64,000 bases of DNA from Herbaspirillum sp. alder98 (GTDB taxonomy: Bacteria > Pseudomonadota > Gammaproteobacteria > Burkholderiales > Burkholderiaceae_D): positions 1 to 64,000 of the forward strand of contig NZ_JAIUCY010000010.1 of the NCBI RefSeq assembly GCF_020179755.1, read 5' to 3'. Position numbers and translations under genes: made by a program. Below are positions 52,386 to 60,641 of this stretch, piece after piece (positions within the stretch are counted from its first letter, which is position 1; the number at the start of each line of letters is the position of its first letter). The notes beneath the pieces are model-generated. The model did no database searches, was not told the DNA's origin, and saw only the letters and a program-made list of their open reading frames with translations.

Positions 52386-52742
52386 ATGGGCATACGCGGC
52401 AAGGATTTTCAGATCGACAACATCGAATTCAACGTCGCCGATATTGCGCGCAGCAAGGCGTTCTATGGGCAAGCCTTCGGTTGGAGCTTTACCGACTTCG
52501 GCCCCACCTATACCGAATTTACCGACGGTCGCCTGGCCGGTGGCTTCACCACCGGTGAGCCGGTTCGGCCAGGTGGCCCGCTGGTCATCCTCTACGCCAA
52601 CGATCTCGATGGGGTGCAGGCGCGCCTGGTTCAAGCCGGCGCGACGATCAGCCGTCAGGCCTTCGATTTTCCGGGTGGCCGACGCTTTCATTTTATCGAT
52701 CCGGATGGCTACGAGTTGGCCGTCTGGAGCGCCGACAAGTAA
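52386..52742 (+). CDS. VOC (glyoxalase/bleomycin resistance) family protein
   Basis: A 118-residue single-domain VOC protein: NIEFNVADIARSKAFYGQAF at the N-terminus and GRRFHFIDPDGYELAVWS at the C-terminus. This fold binds a metal and acts in small-molecule isomerisation, lyase or resistance reactions; the substrate is unknown. RBS GGAGAAATGCC precedes the ATG. Confidence 0.88.
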   Translation: MGIRGKDFQIDNIEFNVADIARSKAFYGQAFGWSFTDFGPTYTEFTDGRLAGGFTTGEPVRPGGPLVILYANDLDGVQARLVQAGATISRQAFDFPGGRRFHFIDPDGYELAVWSADK

Positions 52743-52803
52743 AACCAACAGAGCATTCGCTCAACCGGCACCTCGCGGCACAGGGGTAGGATGAACTAAC
52801 GAT

Positions 52804-52998
52804 ATGCGACTTTTAATTGCGCTGATTCTGCCCTGGCTGACGTTCTTCACGATTGGCCGCCCCATTGCCGGAATTATCTGCCTGCTACTGCAGATCACCC
52901 TGGTCGGCTGGTTGCCAGCGACGATCTGGGCAGTGTACTCATTGAGCCAGTACAAGACCGACCAGAAGATAGAAAAGGCACTCAGGCAGCGCGGCTAA
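52804..52998 (+). CDS. YqaE/Pmp3 family small membrane protein
   Basis: 64 residues with two hydrophobic segments: LIALILPWLTFFTIGRPIAG and ICLLLQITLVGWLPATIWAV. The pattern and YSLSQYKTDQKIEKA tail match Pmp3/YqaE proteolipids, small inner-membrane proteins linked to stress and membrane potential. Confidence 0.82.
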   Translation: MRLLIALILPWLTFFTIGRPIAGIICLLLQITLVGWLPATIWAVYSLSQYKTDQKIEKALRQRG

Positions 52999-53027
52999 GC
53001 CGGTGGGAAATAGTTAAGTAAGATCAA

Positions 53028-53190
53028 CCTCATCGTCCCTGCGCAGGCCGGGATCCAGTGATTTTGGTGGTGCCGCAAAGTCGTCTGCAAGACGCTGGGT
53101 CCTGACTTTCGTCAGGACGACGGTGATGGGTAAAACGCTTAGGCACAACCAACCTCGTCGTCCCGGCGCAGGCCGGGACCCAGTGACTTC
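53028..53190. repeat. BIME-type repeat block, three REP hairpins
   Basis: REPs at about 53030-53060, 53091-53123 (inverted) and 53153-53187. The last two carry GTCCTGAC-TTTC-GTCAGGAC and GTCCCGGC-GCAG-GCCGGGAC. The DNA between them (GTGATGGGTAAAACGCTTAG, then a copy of CACAACCAACCTC) is nearly the reverse complement of the block at 61.9-62.1 kb, so this is the same repeat type inverted. It differs from the 7.8-kb array in its linker. Confidence 0.88.
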
Positions 53191-53604
53191 GGTGGCGCCG
53201 CGACGTCCAGTCCCGTCACCATGTCCCACATGCGCGCATGAAATTCTGCATCCTGGCAAAGCAGGATCTTGCCCAGTCGGCCGAGCACATCTGGCCGAAG
53301 TCGGCGCACCGCAGTCACCCGACAAACTCGCCACCAAGTCCATGACTGCCAGGAAATTGTCAAAAAAATAACAGATTAAGTTTTTTCCCTCGCATTCAAA
53401 CTTCTCAAGTATCCGTTCTTGTAGCTTTGCACTACGAGAGCTATAACTCTGCATACAGAAAGTGCATTTATTGGATATTCAATCCGACTTGGTGCATATT
53501 CAAACCATAAAACACGGCCAGTACCCCAAAAGGACATGGCACGCTAAATGCTAGATGAGCAAAGAGGATGCAATCTTTCGTTCATTGGATACCAGGAGGA
53601 AATT
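53191..53604. promoter_or_regulatory. Promoter region of the 53.6-61.9 kb operon with near-repeats
   Basis: About 410 bp without a gene. Near 53473-53485 is a palindromic GGATATTCAATCC, and 20 bp later a related GCATATTCAAACC. Such paired sites could bind the operon's own GntR regulator (56961). This is only suggestive. Confidence 0.35.
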
Positions 53605-54603
53605 ATGAGATTTGTTAAGCAAGGTCTTGTATACGCTGCGGCCGTGATGTCGCTGATGGCAGCTTCCGGCGCGCATGCCGAAGAGTCTGTATCCGTGCGC
53701 CTGCGCTGGGTCACGCAGACCCAGTTCGCCGGTGTCTACGTGGCGCTGGAAAAGGGCTTCTATAAGCAGGCAGGCCTGGACGTGAAGATCAATCCGGGTG
53801 GTCCTAATATCTCGACCGAGACCCTGGTCGGTTCCGGCGCCGATACCTTTGCGGTCTCGGGCGCGACCGACGCGATCCTGTTTGCACGCGAAAAGAAACT
53901 GCCGATCGTCGCCATCGGCATGACGCTGCAAACCACACCCTACGCCTTCGTGTCGCACCAGGCCTCGACCATCAAGTCGGTCAAGGACTTCAGCGGCAAG
54001 ACCGTATCGGCCTGGTTCACCGGTTCGCAATACCAGCTCTTCACGGCGCTCGGCAACGAAGGCGTGGACCAGAAATCGGTCAGCATCGTCTCGCAGCCTT
54101 TCTCGATGCAGCCCTTTATCGACGGCAAGTACGATGTCTCGACCGTCACCATGTATAACGAATTGCTGGTGCTGAAGGACAAGAATGTCCCGGTCAACAT
54201 CTTCCGTGCCGACGCCTACGGCGTGCGGGTGCAGGATAACGCCATCATCACCTCCGAAAAGATGATCAAGGAAAAGCCCGAGGTGGTGCAGGCCTTCCTC
54301 AACGCAACGCTGCGTGGCTGGAAGTACGCCATCCAGAACCAGCCCGAGGCGGTCGACATCGTGATGAAGAACGGCTCCGGGCTCAATAAGAGCCACCAGA
54401 CCAACATGCTCGCGGCCTATGCGCAACTGATGCAGGCCGCGCAGGGCAAGACTAAGGGCCTGGGCTGGGTTGACCTGGAAGCGGCTACCATCACCAATGC
54501 CAACCTGTTGAAGTACCAGGCCCTGAAGTCGTCCATCGATGTCGCGCCCGCCTTTACCAACCAGTTCTGGGACAAGGTGCCTGCGGAGTACAAGCTGCCA
54601 TGA
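53605..54603 (+). CDS. ABC transporter substrate-binding protein, NMT1/THI5-like
   Basis: A 332-residue exported binding protein. RBS CAGGAGGAAATT precedes ATG 53605. Signal peptide MRFVKQGLVYAAAVMSLMAA, ending AHAEE. The mature part begins SVSVRLRWVTQTQFAGVYVA, then LEKGFYKQAGLDVKINPGGP, as in pyrimidine-precursor and nitrate/sulfonate-type binding proteins (THI5/NMT1). It is the first gene of a tightly packed catabolic operon, with ATGA overlap to the ATPase gene. The ligand is unknown. Confidence 0.9.
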   Translation: MRFVKQGLVYAAAVMSLMAASGAHAEESVSVRLRWVTQTQFAGVYVALEKGFYKQAGLDVKINPGGPNISTETLVGSGADTFAVSGATDAILFAREKKLPIVAIGMTLQTTPYAFVSHQASTIKSVKDFSGKTVSAWFTGSQYQLFTALGNEGVDQKSVSIVSQPFSMQPFIDGKYDVSTVTMYNELLVLKDKNVPVNIFRADAYGVRVQDNAIITSEKMIKEKPEVVQAFLNATLRGWKYAIQNQPEAVDIVMKNGSGLNKSHQTNMLAAYAQLMQAAQGKTKGLGWVDLEAATITNANLLKYQALKSSIDVAPAFTNQFWDKVPAEYKLP

Positions 54604-55424
54604 GCGTGATGCAAGCATCGCCGGCCGAGCATCCCTTGATCGAGCTGGTCAACCTTTCCAAGCGATTCGGCGAAGGCGCCAACCAGGTGGTGGCGGTCAA
54701 GGGCGTGAACATGTCGCTGCAGAAGGGCGAGTTCGTGACCCTGATCGGGCCCTCGGGCAGCGGCAAGTCGACCCTGTTCAACATGATTGCGGGCTTGCTG
54801 CCGCCCGATTCGGATGGTGGCATCGTCTTTGCCGGTCGCGAGCAGCGCCATGGCGAGTTGCTGGGCAAGGTATCGTTCATGCCGCAGCGCGATTTGCTGC
54901 TGCCCTGGCGCACCGTGCTGGACAACGCCATCGTGGCCCTCGAAGTCGAGGGCATGCGCAAGAAGGATGCGCGCGACAAGGCGCGGGCGCTGTTTGCCGA
55001 ATTCGGCCTGGCCGGCTTCGAGACCAAGTATCCGCATGAACTGTCGGGTGGCATGCGCCAGCGCGTGGCGCTGATGCGCACCTTCCTGTTCGAGCGCGAC
55101 CTGATCCTGCTGGACGAACCCTTCGGTGCGCTCGACGCCCTGACCCGTTCGCTGATGCAGCGCTGGCTGCTCGATATCTGGGCCCATCACAAGCGCACGG
55201 TCCTGTTCATTACCCACGATATCGATGAAGCCATCTTCATGGGTGACAAGGTGGCCGTGATGTCGACCCGCCCCGGCACCATCAAGTACAGCGAGAGCAT
55301 CGACCTGCCACGTCCGCGCGAGGCCGAGGTGGCCACCACGCCGGCCTTTGCGGCCATCAAGAAACGCTTGCTGGCGGTGGTGGAAGAAGAGAGCCTCAAG
55401 TCCTTCGAAGGAAGCAGCAAATGA
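54600..55424 (+). CDS. ABC transporter ATP-binding protein
   Basis: A 274-residue ATPase with Walker A GPSGSGKST, signature LSGGMRQRVALMRTF, Walker B LILLDEPFGALD and switch FITHDIDEAI. The signature is followed by MRTFLFERD, where the family usually has ARAL; this is still compatible with function. The start overlaps the binding-protein stop by 4 bp. Confidence 0.93.
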   Translation: MSVMQASPAEHPLIELVNLSKRFGEGANQVVAVKGVNMSLQKGEFVTLIGPSGSGKSTLFNMIAGLLPPDSDGGIVFAGREQRHGELLGKVSFMPQRDLLLPWRTVLDNAIVALEVEGMRKKDARDKARALFAEFGLAGFETKYPHELSGGMRQRVALMRTFLFERDLILLDEPFGALDALTRSLMQRWLLDIWAHHKRTVLFITHDIDEAIFMGDKVAVMSTRPGTIKYSESIDLPRPREAEVATTPAFAAIKKRLLAVVEEESLKSFEGSSK

Positions 55425-56167
55425 CCACGAAGGGTCTCGCCCGGGCGCTCGTCGCGCCGATCCTGCTGTTGCTGGCATGGGCCTTCATCGTGCCGGCGCT
55501 GTCGGTGCCGGATCGTTACCTGCCGGCGCTGGGCCCGATCCTGCATAACGCGCAGGCGGTCAGCGGCGAGTTGCTGGCCAGCGTGCTGCATACCGGATGG
55601 GAAGCGGTGCTGGGCTTCTTGTTGGCGATCGTGTTCGGTGTCGTGTGGGGCATCTTGTTTGCCAAGGTGGGCTGGCTCGAACGCTCGCTGTTTCCGATCT
55701 TCGTGGCCTTGCAGACGATTCCGGTGGTGGCGTTCGGCGCCATCGTGGTGATCTGGTTTGGTAACACGCTGATGGCGAAGGTGTTCATTTCGTTCTTCCT
55801 GGCGTTCTTCCCGATCTCGGTCAGCACCCTGCATGGCATGCGCATGGGCGACCGCCAGCGCATCGATCTGTTTCGCAGTTTCGGCGCATCGCAGGCGGAG
55901 GTGTTTCGCCTGGTGGAGTTGCCCACTGCCTTGCCGGCCATCATGGTCGGTCTCAAGACCGGCCTGTCACTGGCGCTGGTGGGCGCAATCGTCGGCGAGT
56001 GGTTTGGCGATACGGTAGGGCTGGGTGTGATGCTGTTGCAGGCCCTGTACGTGGAAGACGTGTTGCGGGTGTGGGTGTTGATCATCGCCACGGGTTTGCT
56101 GGGCAGCGTGCTGTACGGCCTGGTGAGCCTGTTCGAGAGGAAGTTCGTATGGTGGAGAATCGAATGA
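55421..56167 (+). CDS. ABC transporter permease 1
   Basis: A 248-residue inner-membrane protein with about six hydrophobic segments; EAA-type loop FRSFGASQAEVFRLVELPTA. It overlaps both neighbours by 4 bp (ATGA). It pairs with permease 2, so the importer channel is a heterodimer, unlike the single-permease importer at 5180-7752. Confidence 0.91.
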   Translation: MTTKGLARALVAPILLLLAWAFIVPALSVPDRYLPALGPILHNAQAVSGELLASVLHTGWEAVLGFLLAIVFGVVWGILFAKVGWLERSLFPIFVALQTIPVVAFGAIVVIWFGNTLMAKVFISFFLAFFPISVSTLHGMRMGDRQRIDLFRSFGASQAEVFRLVELPTALPAIMVGLKTGLSLALVGAIVGEWFGDTVGLGVMLLQALYVEDVLRVWVLIIATGLLGSVLYGLVSLFERKFVWWRIE

Positions 56168-56907
56168 ATCGCCTGGCATCGCAAGCACAGGTCCTGCTGG
56201 CCATCGCCGGTGCGCTGATCGTGTGGCAACTGGTGGTGACGGTGATGCAGGTGCCGGTGTTCGTATTGCCGACGCCGACCCTGATTGCCTCCCACGTGGT
56301 CGGCAACATCACGCAGATGCTGGGTCACCTCGGCCTGACCATGGCCGAGACCGTCGCCGGTTTCGCGATCGGTTCGGCCATCGGCGTGGTGCTGGCGATC
56401 CTGGTCATGCAGGTCAAGCCGGCCGAGGCCCTGATCATGCCGGTGGCCGTGGCCGTCAGCATGGTGCCCACGGTCGCTTTCGTGCCGCTGGCACTGATCT
56501 GGTTCGGCGTGGGCATGAGCTCGAAGGTGGCCATCGCCGCGCTGGCCGTGAGCTTTCCGGTGCTGATCAATACCCTGACCGGCCTGCGCCGCCCGGAAGA
56601 GGCGCACGTCAATCTCTATAAGAGTTTCGGCGCCGGCAGCCTGGCCATCCTGTGGCGCCTGCGCCTGCCGGCCGCGCTGCCTTCGCTGGCCAATGGCTTG
56701 CGGGTGGGCTTTGCGCGCAGCACGGTGGTGGTGATCGTCACCGAGATGCTGGGCGCGTATGCCGGTATCGGCCAGGTGATCTATCAGGCCACCGCGCAAA
56801 TGGATTCGACCACCGTGTGGGCTGCCGTGGCACTGTCGTCGATGGCCAGCCTGCTGTTGTACGCGATGCTGGTGGGCGTGTTGAGAAAAACCATCTGGTG
56901 GAATTGA
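56164..56907 (+). CDS. ABC transporter permease 2
   Basis: A 247-residue permease. ATG 56164 (MNRLASQAQVLLAIAGALIV) follows GGAGAATCGA and overlaps the previous stop. EAA loop YKSFGAGSLAILWRLRLPAA. It ends VLRKTIWWN. It forms the second half of the membrane channel. Confidence 0.91.
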   Translation: MNRLASQAQVLLAIAGALIVWQLVVTVMQVPVFVLPTPTLIASHVVGNITQMLGHLGLTMAETVAGFAIGSAIGVVLAILVMQVKPAEALIMPVAVAVSMVPTVAFVPLALIWFGVGMSSKVAIAALAVSFPVLINTLTGLRRPEEAHVNLYKSFGAGSLAILWRLRLPAALPSLANGLRVGFARSTVVVIVTEMLGAYAGIGQVIYQATAQMDSTTVWAAVALSSMASLLLYAMLVGVLRKTIWWN

Positions 56908-56960
56908 GTAGCTGCCTGGCCTGGCAGCGGGCAATAACGATAAAAAGTAGTGAGTAAATC

Positions 56961-57680
56961 ATGCACATTGAACCAACCGAATCTTCGTCCAACCCATTCG
57001 AACCGATGGATGCCGCCCGCGAAAGCCGCTCCGACCAGTTGCGCGATGCGCTGGAAGAAATGATCGTCAGCGGCTTGCTGCGCCCGGGAACCCGGCTTGA
57101 CGAGCAGGCCCTGATCCAGCAATTCGGTGTCTCGCGCACGCCCATGCGCGAGGCCATCAAGGCCCTGGTGGCGACCGGTCTGCTGGAGGTGCGCCAGCGC
57201 CAGGGCGTGTGGGTGTCGGTGCTGTCTATCCCCAAGTTGATGGAAATGTTCGACACCATGGCCATGTTCGAGGGGATGTGCGCCCGCTATGCCGCGCGCC
57301 GCGCCACGCCTGACGAGATCGCGCAGTTGCTGGATATCCAGAAGCGCCTGGAGGCCGAGATCGTCAATGCCGACCCCGAGAAGTTCTACGCCATCAATGC
57401 CGAATTCCATGACGCGCTGTACCACGCATCGCATACCGAGTTCGTGGTGGACCAGACGCGCCAGTTGCGCCGTCGTGTATCCATGTATCGCAAGCACGTG
57501 ACCTATCTGCCAGGTCGCATGCAGGCCACCCTGGTCGAGCATGCGCAGATCATCGCGGCGATCCAGGCCAAGGACCCGAAGGCCGCTGCCGCTGCGGCGT
57601 CGGACCACGTGAGCCTGCTGGGTGACGACATGATCGACTTCATTGCGCAGCTGCCGCGCATCATGAATCCGGATCAGTGA
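56961..57680 (+). CDS. GntR family regulator, FCD (FadR-type) subgroup
   Basis: A 239-residue regulator. The N-terminal winged HTH includes RPGTRLDEQALIQQFGVSRT and PMREAIKALVATGLLEVRQR. The C-terminal FCD helical domain has EFHDALYHASHTEFVVDQTR (metal-type His positions). Effectors of this group are usually small carboxylates. Its place inside the operon suggests auto-control of the catabolic cluster. Confidence 0.92.
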   Translation: MHIEPTESSSNPFEPMDAARESRSDQLRDALEEMIVSGLLRPGTRLDEQALIQQFGVSRTPMREAIKALVATGLLEVRQRQGVWVSVLSIPKLMEMFDTMAMFEGMCARYAARRATPDEIAQLLDIQKRLEAEIVNADPEKFYAINAEFHDALYHASHTEFVVDQTRQLRRRVSMYRKHVTYLPGRMQATLVEHAQIIAAIQAKDPKAAAAAASDHVSLLGDDMIDFIAQLPRIMNPDQ

Positions 57681-57730
57681 CAGCGGCACAGACAACTTTC
57701 AATCGCTAACAAAATACGGATGGAACAATC

Positions 57731-58516
57731 ATGATGGATTTGCAATTGACGGGTAACAAGGTGCTCATCACCGGCGCTTCGCAGGGGATCGGCGAAGGGC
57801 TGGCGCATTCGTTTGCCGAAGAGGGATGCGACCTGCACCTTACAGCGCGTTCGGAAGACAAGTTGAAGGAAATGGCGGCCGAGCTGATCGAGCGCTTTCA
57901 GGTGAAGGTTACCTATACGGCGGCCGACATGACCGCCGCCGGCGCCTGCGAGAAGATCGTCGACGAGGCGGGCGACATCGATATCCTGATCAACAACGCG
58001 GGCGTCATCCCCAGCGGCACGCTGTTCGATATCGCGCCCGAGAAGTGGCGCGACGGCTGGGCGCTCAAGGGCTTCGGCTATGCCGACATGATCCGCCTGG
58101 TGTATCCGAAGATGAAGCAGCGTGGCGGCGGCGTCATCCTCAACAACATCGGCAACGGCGGCGAGGTGTGCGATCCCAACTATATCGAAGGCGCTGCCGG
58201 CAACGCGTCGATCATGGCCATGACGCGCGCCCTGGGCGGTGTCAGCCTGGACGACAATATTCGCGTGGTGGGCGTCAACCCGGGCCCGGTCGACACCACC
58301 CGCATCTACAACATGCTCAAGAAGTTCGCCCAGAACAAGCTGGGCGATGCCGAACGCTACGACGAATTGCTCGAGAAGTATCCGTTGAAGCGCCCGGCAA
58401 AGGTGCACGAGATCACTGACCTGTTCCTGTTTCTGGCTTCGTTCCGCTCGGGCTATACGTCCGGCACCGTATTTACGGTCGACGGTGGCATCGCCTCGCG
58501 TCGCAGCGTGGTGTAA
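57731..58516 (+). CDS. SDR family oxidoreductase with a non-standard active site
   Basis: A 261-residue Rossmann protein. VLITGASQGIGEGLAHSFAE (cofactor site) and DILINNAGVIPSGTLFD are standard. The active-site region reads GGVILNNIGNGGEVCDPNYI, then EGAAGNASIMAMTRALGG. The Tyr is present, but the Lys four residues later in the usual YxxxK is replaced (Tyr-Ile-Glu-Gly-Ala). A known SDR subgroup has this AGNA-type sequence. NPGPVDTTRIYNM follows. It is likely an oxidoreductase of the operon's substrate, though with an altered mechanism. Confidence 0.88.
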   Translation: MMDLQLTGNKVLITGASQGIGEGLAHSFAEEGCDLHLTARSEDKLKEMAAELIERFQVKVTYTAADMTAAGACEKIVDEAGDIDILINNAGVIPSGTLFDIAPEKWRDGWALKGFGYADMIRLVYPKMKQRGGGVILNNIGNGGEVCDPNYIEGAAGNASIMAMTRALGGVSLDDNIRVVGVNPGPVDTTRIYNMLKKFAQNKLGDAERYDELLEKYPLKRPAKVHEITDLFLFLASFRSGYTSGTVFTVDGGIASRRSVV

Positions 58517-58614
58517 CAGCGAAAAGTTTAACGACGAACCATCGCAGGACCCTTCCAGAGGGGCCGTAGAGACGGCTCCATGGACAAACTTCGCCTCGAC
58601 GTTTAGGAAAAACC

Positions 58615-59748
58615 ATGAAGACCTTTGAGATTCGCAACCAGTACTTCGACAAGCTGTGCAACACCGAGGGCTTGATGTGGCTGGGCCAGAACACCAACCA
58701 CTATGCGCCGCATTCGTCGGTGCGCGAGGCCGTGATCAAGGCCATCGACAGCGGCGAGTATCACGCCTATGCGCCACCGGCCGGTTTCGAGGAACTGCGC
58801 CGTCTGATCCGCGAAGACATGGGCATCCCCGAGGCATCGGTGCTGGTCACCGATGGCGCGGTCGAGGCGCTGTACAACGTCTGCAGCAACATCTGCAAGC
58901 CCGGCACCGACTTCGTCACCACCAATCCCAGCTGGGCGTGGCCGATGCACTTTGCCCGCAAGGCCGGCGCCAACGTGATCGAGTTGCCGATCTACAGCGC
59001 CGAGCAGGGTTACAAGCTGACGGTGGAACAGTTGCGTGCCGCCGTCAATGAAAACACCCGCGTGATCTACCTGGTCGATCCTAACAACCCATTGGGTACC
59101 TGCCATACCGAGGAAGAGATCCGCGCCTTCACCGAGATCGCCCGTTCGGTCGGCGCCTACCTGATCCACGATTCGACCTACAGCAGCTTTGCCGAGAGTT
59201 TCACGCCGGCCTTCCGGTTCTACCCCGAGAAGTCGATCCAGATCTACAGCTTCTCGAAGTGGCTGGGCCTGGCGGGCATGCGCCTGGGCGCGGTGCTGGC
59301 GCACGCCGACATCATCGAGCTGCTGGCCACTGCGCCGCCGAACAACCTGGGCAGCAACGTGCTGTCGCAGCGGGCCGCGATTGCCGGCCTCAAGAGCAAG
59401 GCCGAGTGGTTCCCCGAAATCTGGCGTCGCCAGCGTCGCAACCAGCAGGTGGTGGCCGAGGCGGCATTGAAGATTCCTGGCTTTGCGGTGCCGGTCTATC
59501 CGTCCCAGGCCAACCTGCTGATCATCGAGACCATCGGCGCAGGCATCAAGCCCGAAGCGTTGGTGGCGGCTTACCAGACGCGCGGTGTGATGATTCGCCA
59601 GGGCGCTTACCACACCAAGATGTTTGGCGATCGCTTCGTCAAGGTCAGCCTGACCGTGCCGGAGGAATGGGCCGATCGTTTCTGCGATCTGTTGCCCGAG
59701 ATGGTCGAGCTGGCACGCACCATCGACGTCCCCAAAGACCTGTTCTGA
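58615..59748 (+). CDS. PLP-dependent aminotransferase, class I/II
   Basis: A 377-residue fold-type I aminotransferase. The PLP lysine is in IYSFSKWLGLAGMRLGAVLA, the Asn in DPNNPLGTCHTEEE, and the N-terminal substrate loop in YHAYAPPAGFEELRRLIRED. It is cytoplasmic. The substrate is unknown; the genes after it (alpha/beta hydrolase and M20 amidase) suggest an amine or amino acid released from an amide is transaminated. Confidence 0.9.
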   Translation: MKTFEIRNQYFDKLCNTEGLMWLGQNTNHYAPHSSVREAVIKAIDSGEYHAYAPPAGFEELRRLIREDMGIPEASVLVTDGAVEALYNVCSNICKPGTDFVTTNPSWAWPMHFARKAGANVIELPIYSAEQGYKLTVEQLRAAVNENTRVIYLVDPNNPLGTCHTEEEIRAFTEIARSVGAYLIHDSTYSSFAESFTPAFRFYPEKSIQIYSFSKWLGLAGMRLGAVLAHADIIELLATAPPNNLGSNVLSQRAAIAGLKSKAEWFPEIWRRQRRNQQVVAEAALKIPGFAVPVYPSQANLLIIETIGAGIKPEALVAAYQTRGVMIRQGAYHTKMFGDRFVKVSLTVPEEWADRFCDLLPEMVELARTIDVPKDLF

Positions 59749-59759
59749 ACGGAGCCGAC

Positions 59760-60641
59760 ATGCCCATCATTACCACCAGCGACCAGGTCGAGCTGTTTGT
59801 CGAGGAAGCCGGCAGCGGCGAAGCCATCGTTTTCGTCCACGAGTTCGGCGGCGACATGCGCAGCTGGGAACCGCAGGTGCGTTATTTTTCGCGCCGCTAC
59901 CGCTGCATTACCTTCAACGCCCGCGGTTATCCGCCGTCGGCCGTGCCGGACAACATCGACGCGTATTCGCAGCGTCGCGCGGCCGAAGATATCCGCGATG
60001 TCCTGGATTCCCTCGGTATCGATAAGGCGCACATCGTCGGCTTGTCCATGGGCGGGTTCGCGACGGTGCACTTCGGCCTGATCGCGCCGCAGCGCGCGTT
60101 GTCGCTGGTGGTGGCGGGCGCCGGTTATGGCGCCGAGAAGGAACACGAAGACTACTTCCGCGACGTCTCGCTGGAAGTGGCGGCGCAGTTCGAGAAACAG
60201 GGTGCTGAACAGTTTTCCAAGACGTATTCGCTGGCGGCTTCGCGCATTCCTTTCCTGCAGAAGGACCCGCGCGGCTGGCAGGAATTTCAGGATTACCTGT
60301 CGCAGCACTCCGCGTTCGGCTCGGCCATGACCATGCGCGGGGTGCAGGCGCGCCGGCCGTCGCTGTACGATCTGGAGGCCGAACTGAAGGCCATGCCGGT
60401 GCCGACCCTGATCGTGGTGGGCGATGAAGACGACCATTGCCTGCAACCGGGCATCTTCATGAAGCGCGCCATTCCCGCGTCGGGTCTGGCGGTGATGCCC
60501 AAGGCCGGGCATACGCTCAACCTGGAAGATCCGGCCTTGTTCAACCAGCTGGTGGCCGAGTTCCTGGCCAGCGTGGCGCAGAACGCCTGGCTGCCGCGCG
60601 ACCCGCGCTCGCAACCATCGCAGATCATGAAGACATCATGA
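59760..60641 (+). CDS. Alpha/beta hydrolase
   Basis: A 293-residue alpha/beta hydrolase. AIVFVHEFGGDMRSWEPQVR (oxyanion region), nucleophile elbow IVGLSMGGFATVHFGL (Ser), VVGDEDDHCL (acid) and MPKAGHTLNLEDP (His) complete the triad. ATG 59760 follows CGGAGCCGAC. It lies 11 bp after the aminotransferase gene and overlaps the next gene (ATGA). It hydrolyses an ester, amide or C-C bond of an unknown intermediate. Confidence 0.9.
   Translation: MPIITTSDQVELFVEEAGSGEAIVFVHEFGGDMRSWEPQVRYFSRRYRCITFNARGYPPSAVPDNIDAYSQRRAAEDIRDVLDSLGIDKAHIVGLSMGGFATVHFGLIAPQRALSLVVAGAGYGAEKEHEDYFRDVSLEVAAQFEKQGAEQFSKTYSLAASRIPFLQKDPRGWQEFQDYLSQHSAFGSAMTMRGVQARRPSLYDLEAELKAMPVPTLIVVGDEDDHCLQPGIFMKRAIPASGLAVMPKAGHTLNLEDPALFNQLVAEFLASVAQNAWLPRDPRSQPSQIMKTS

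Noticed and set aside
53014..53454. Leftward open frame over the 53-kb repeat block
   Set aside because: It is translation of REP sequence; similar frames appear over the other repeat blocks.
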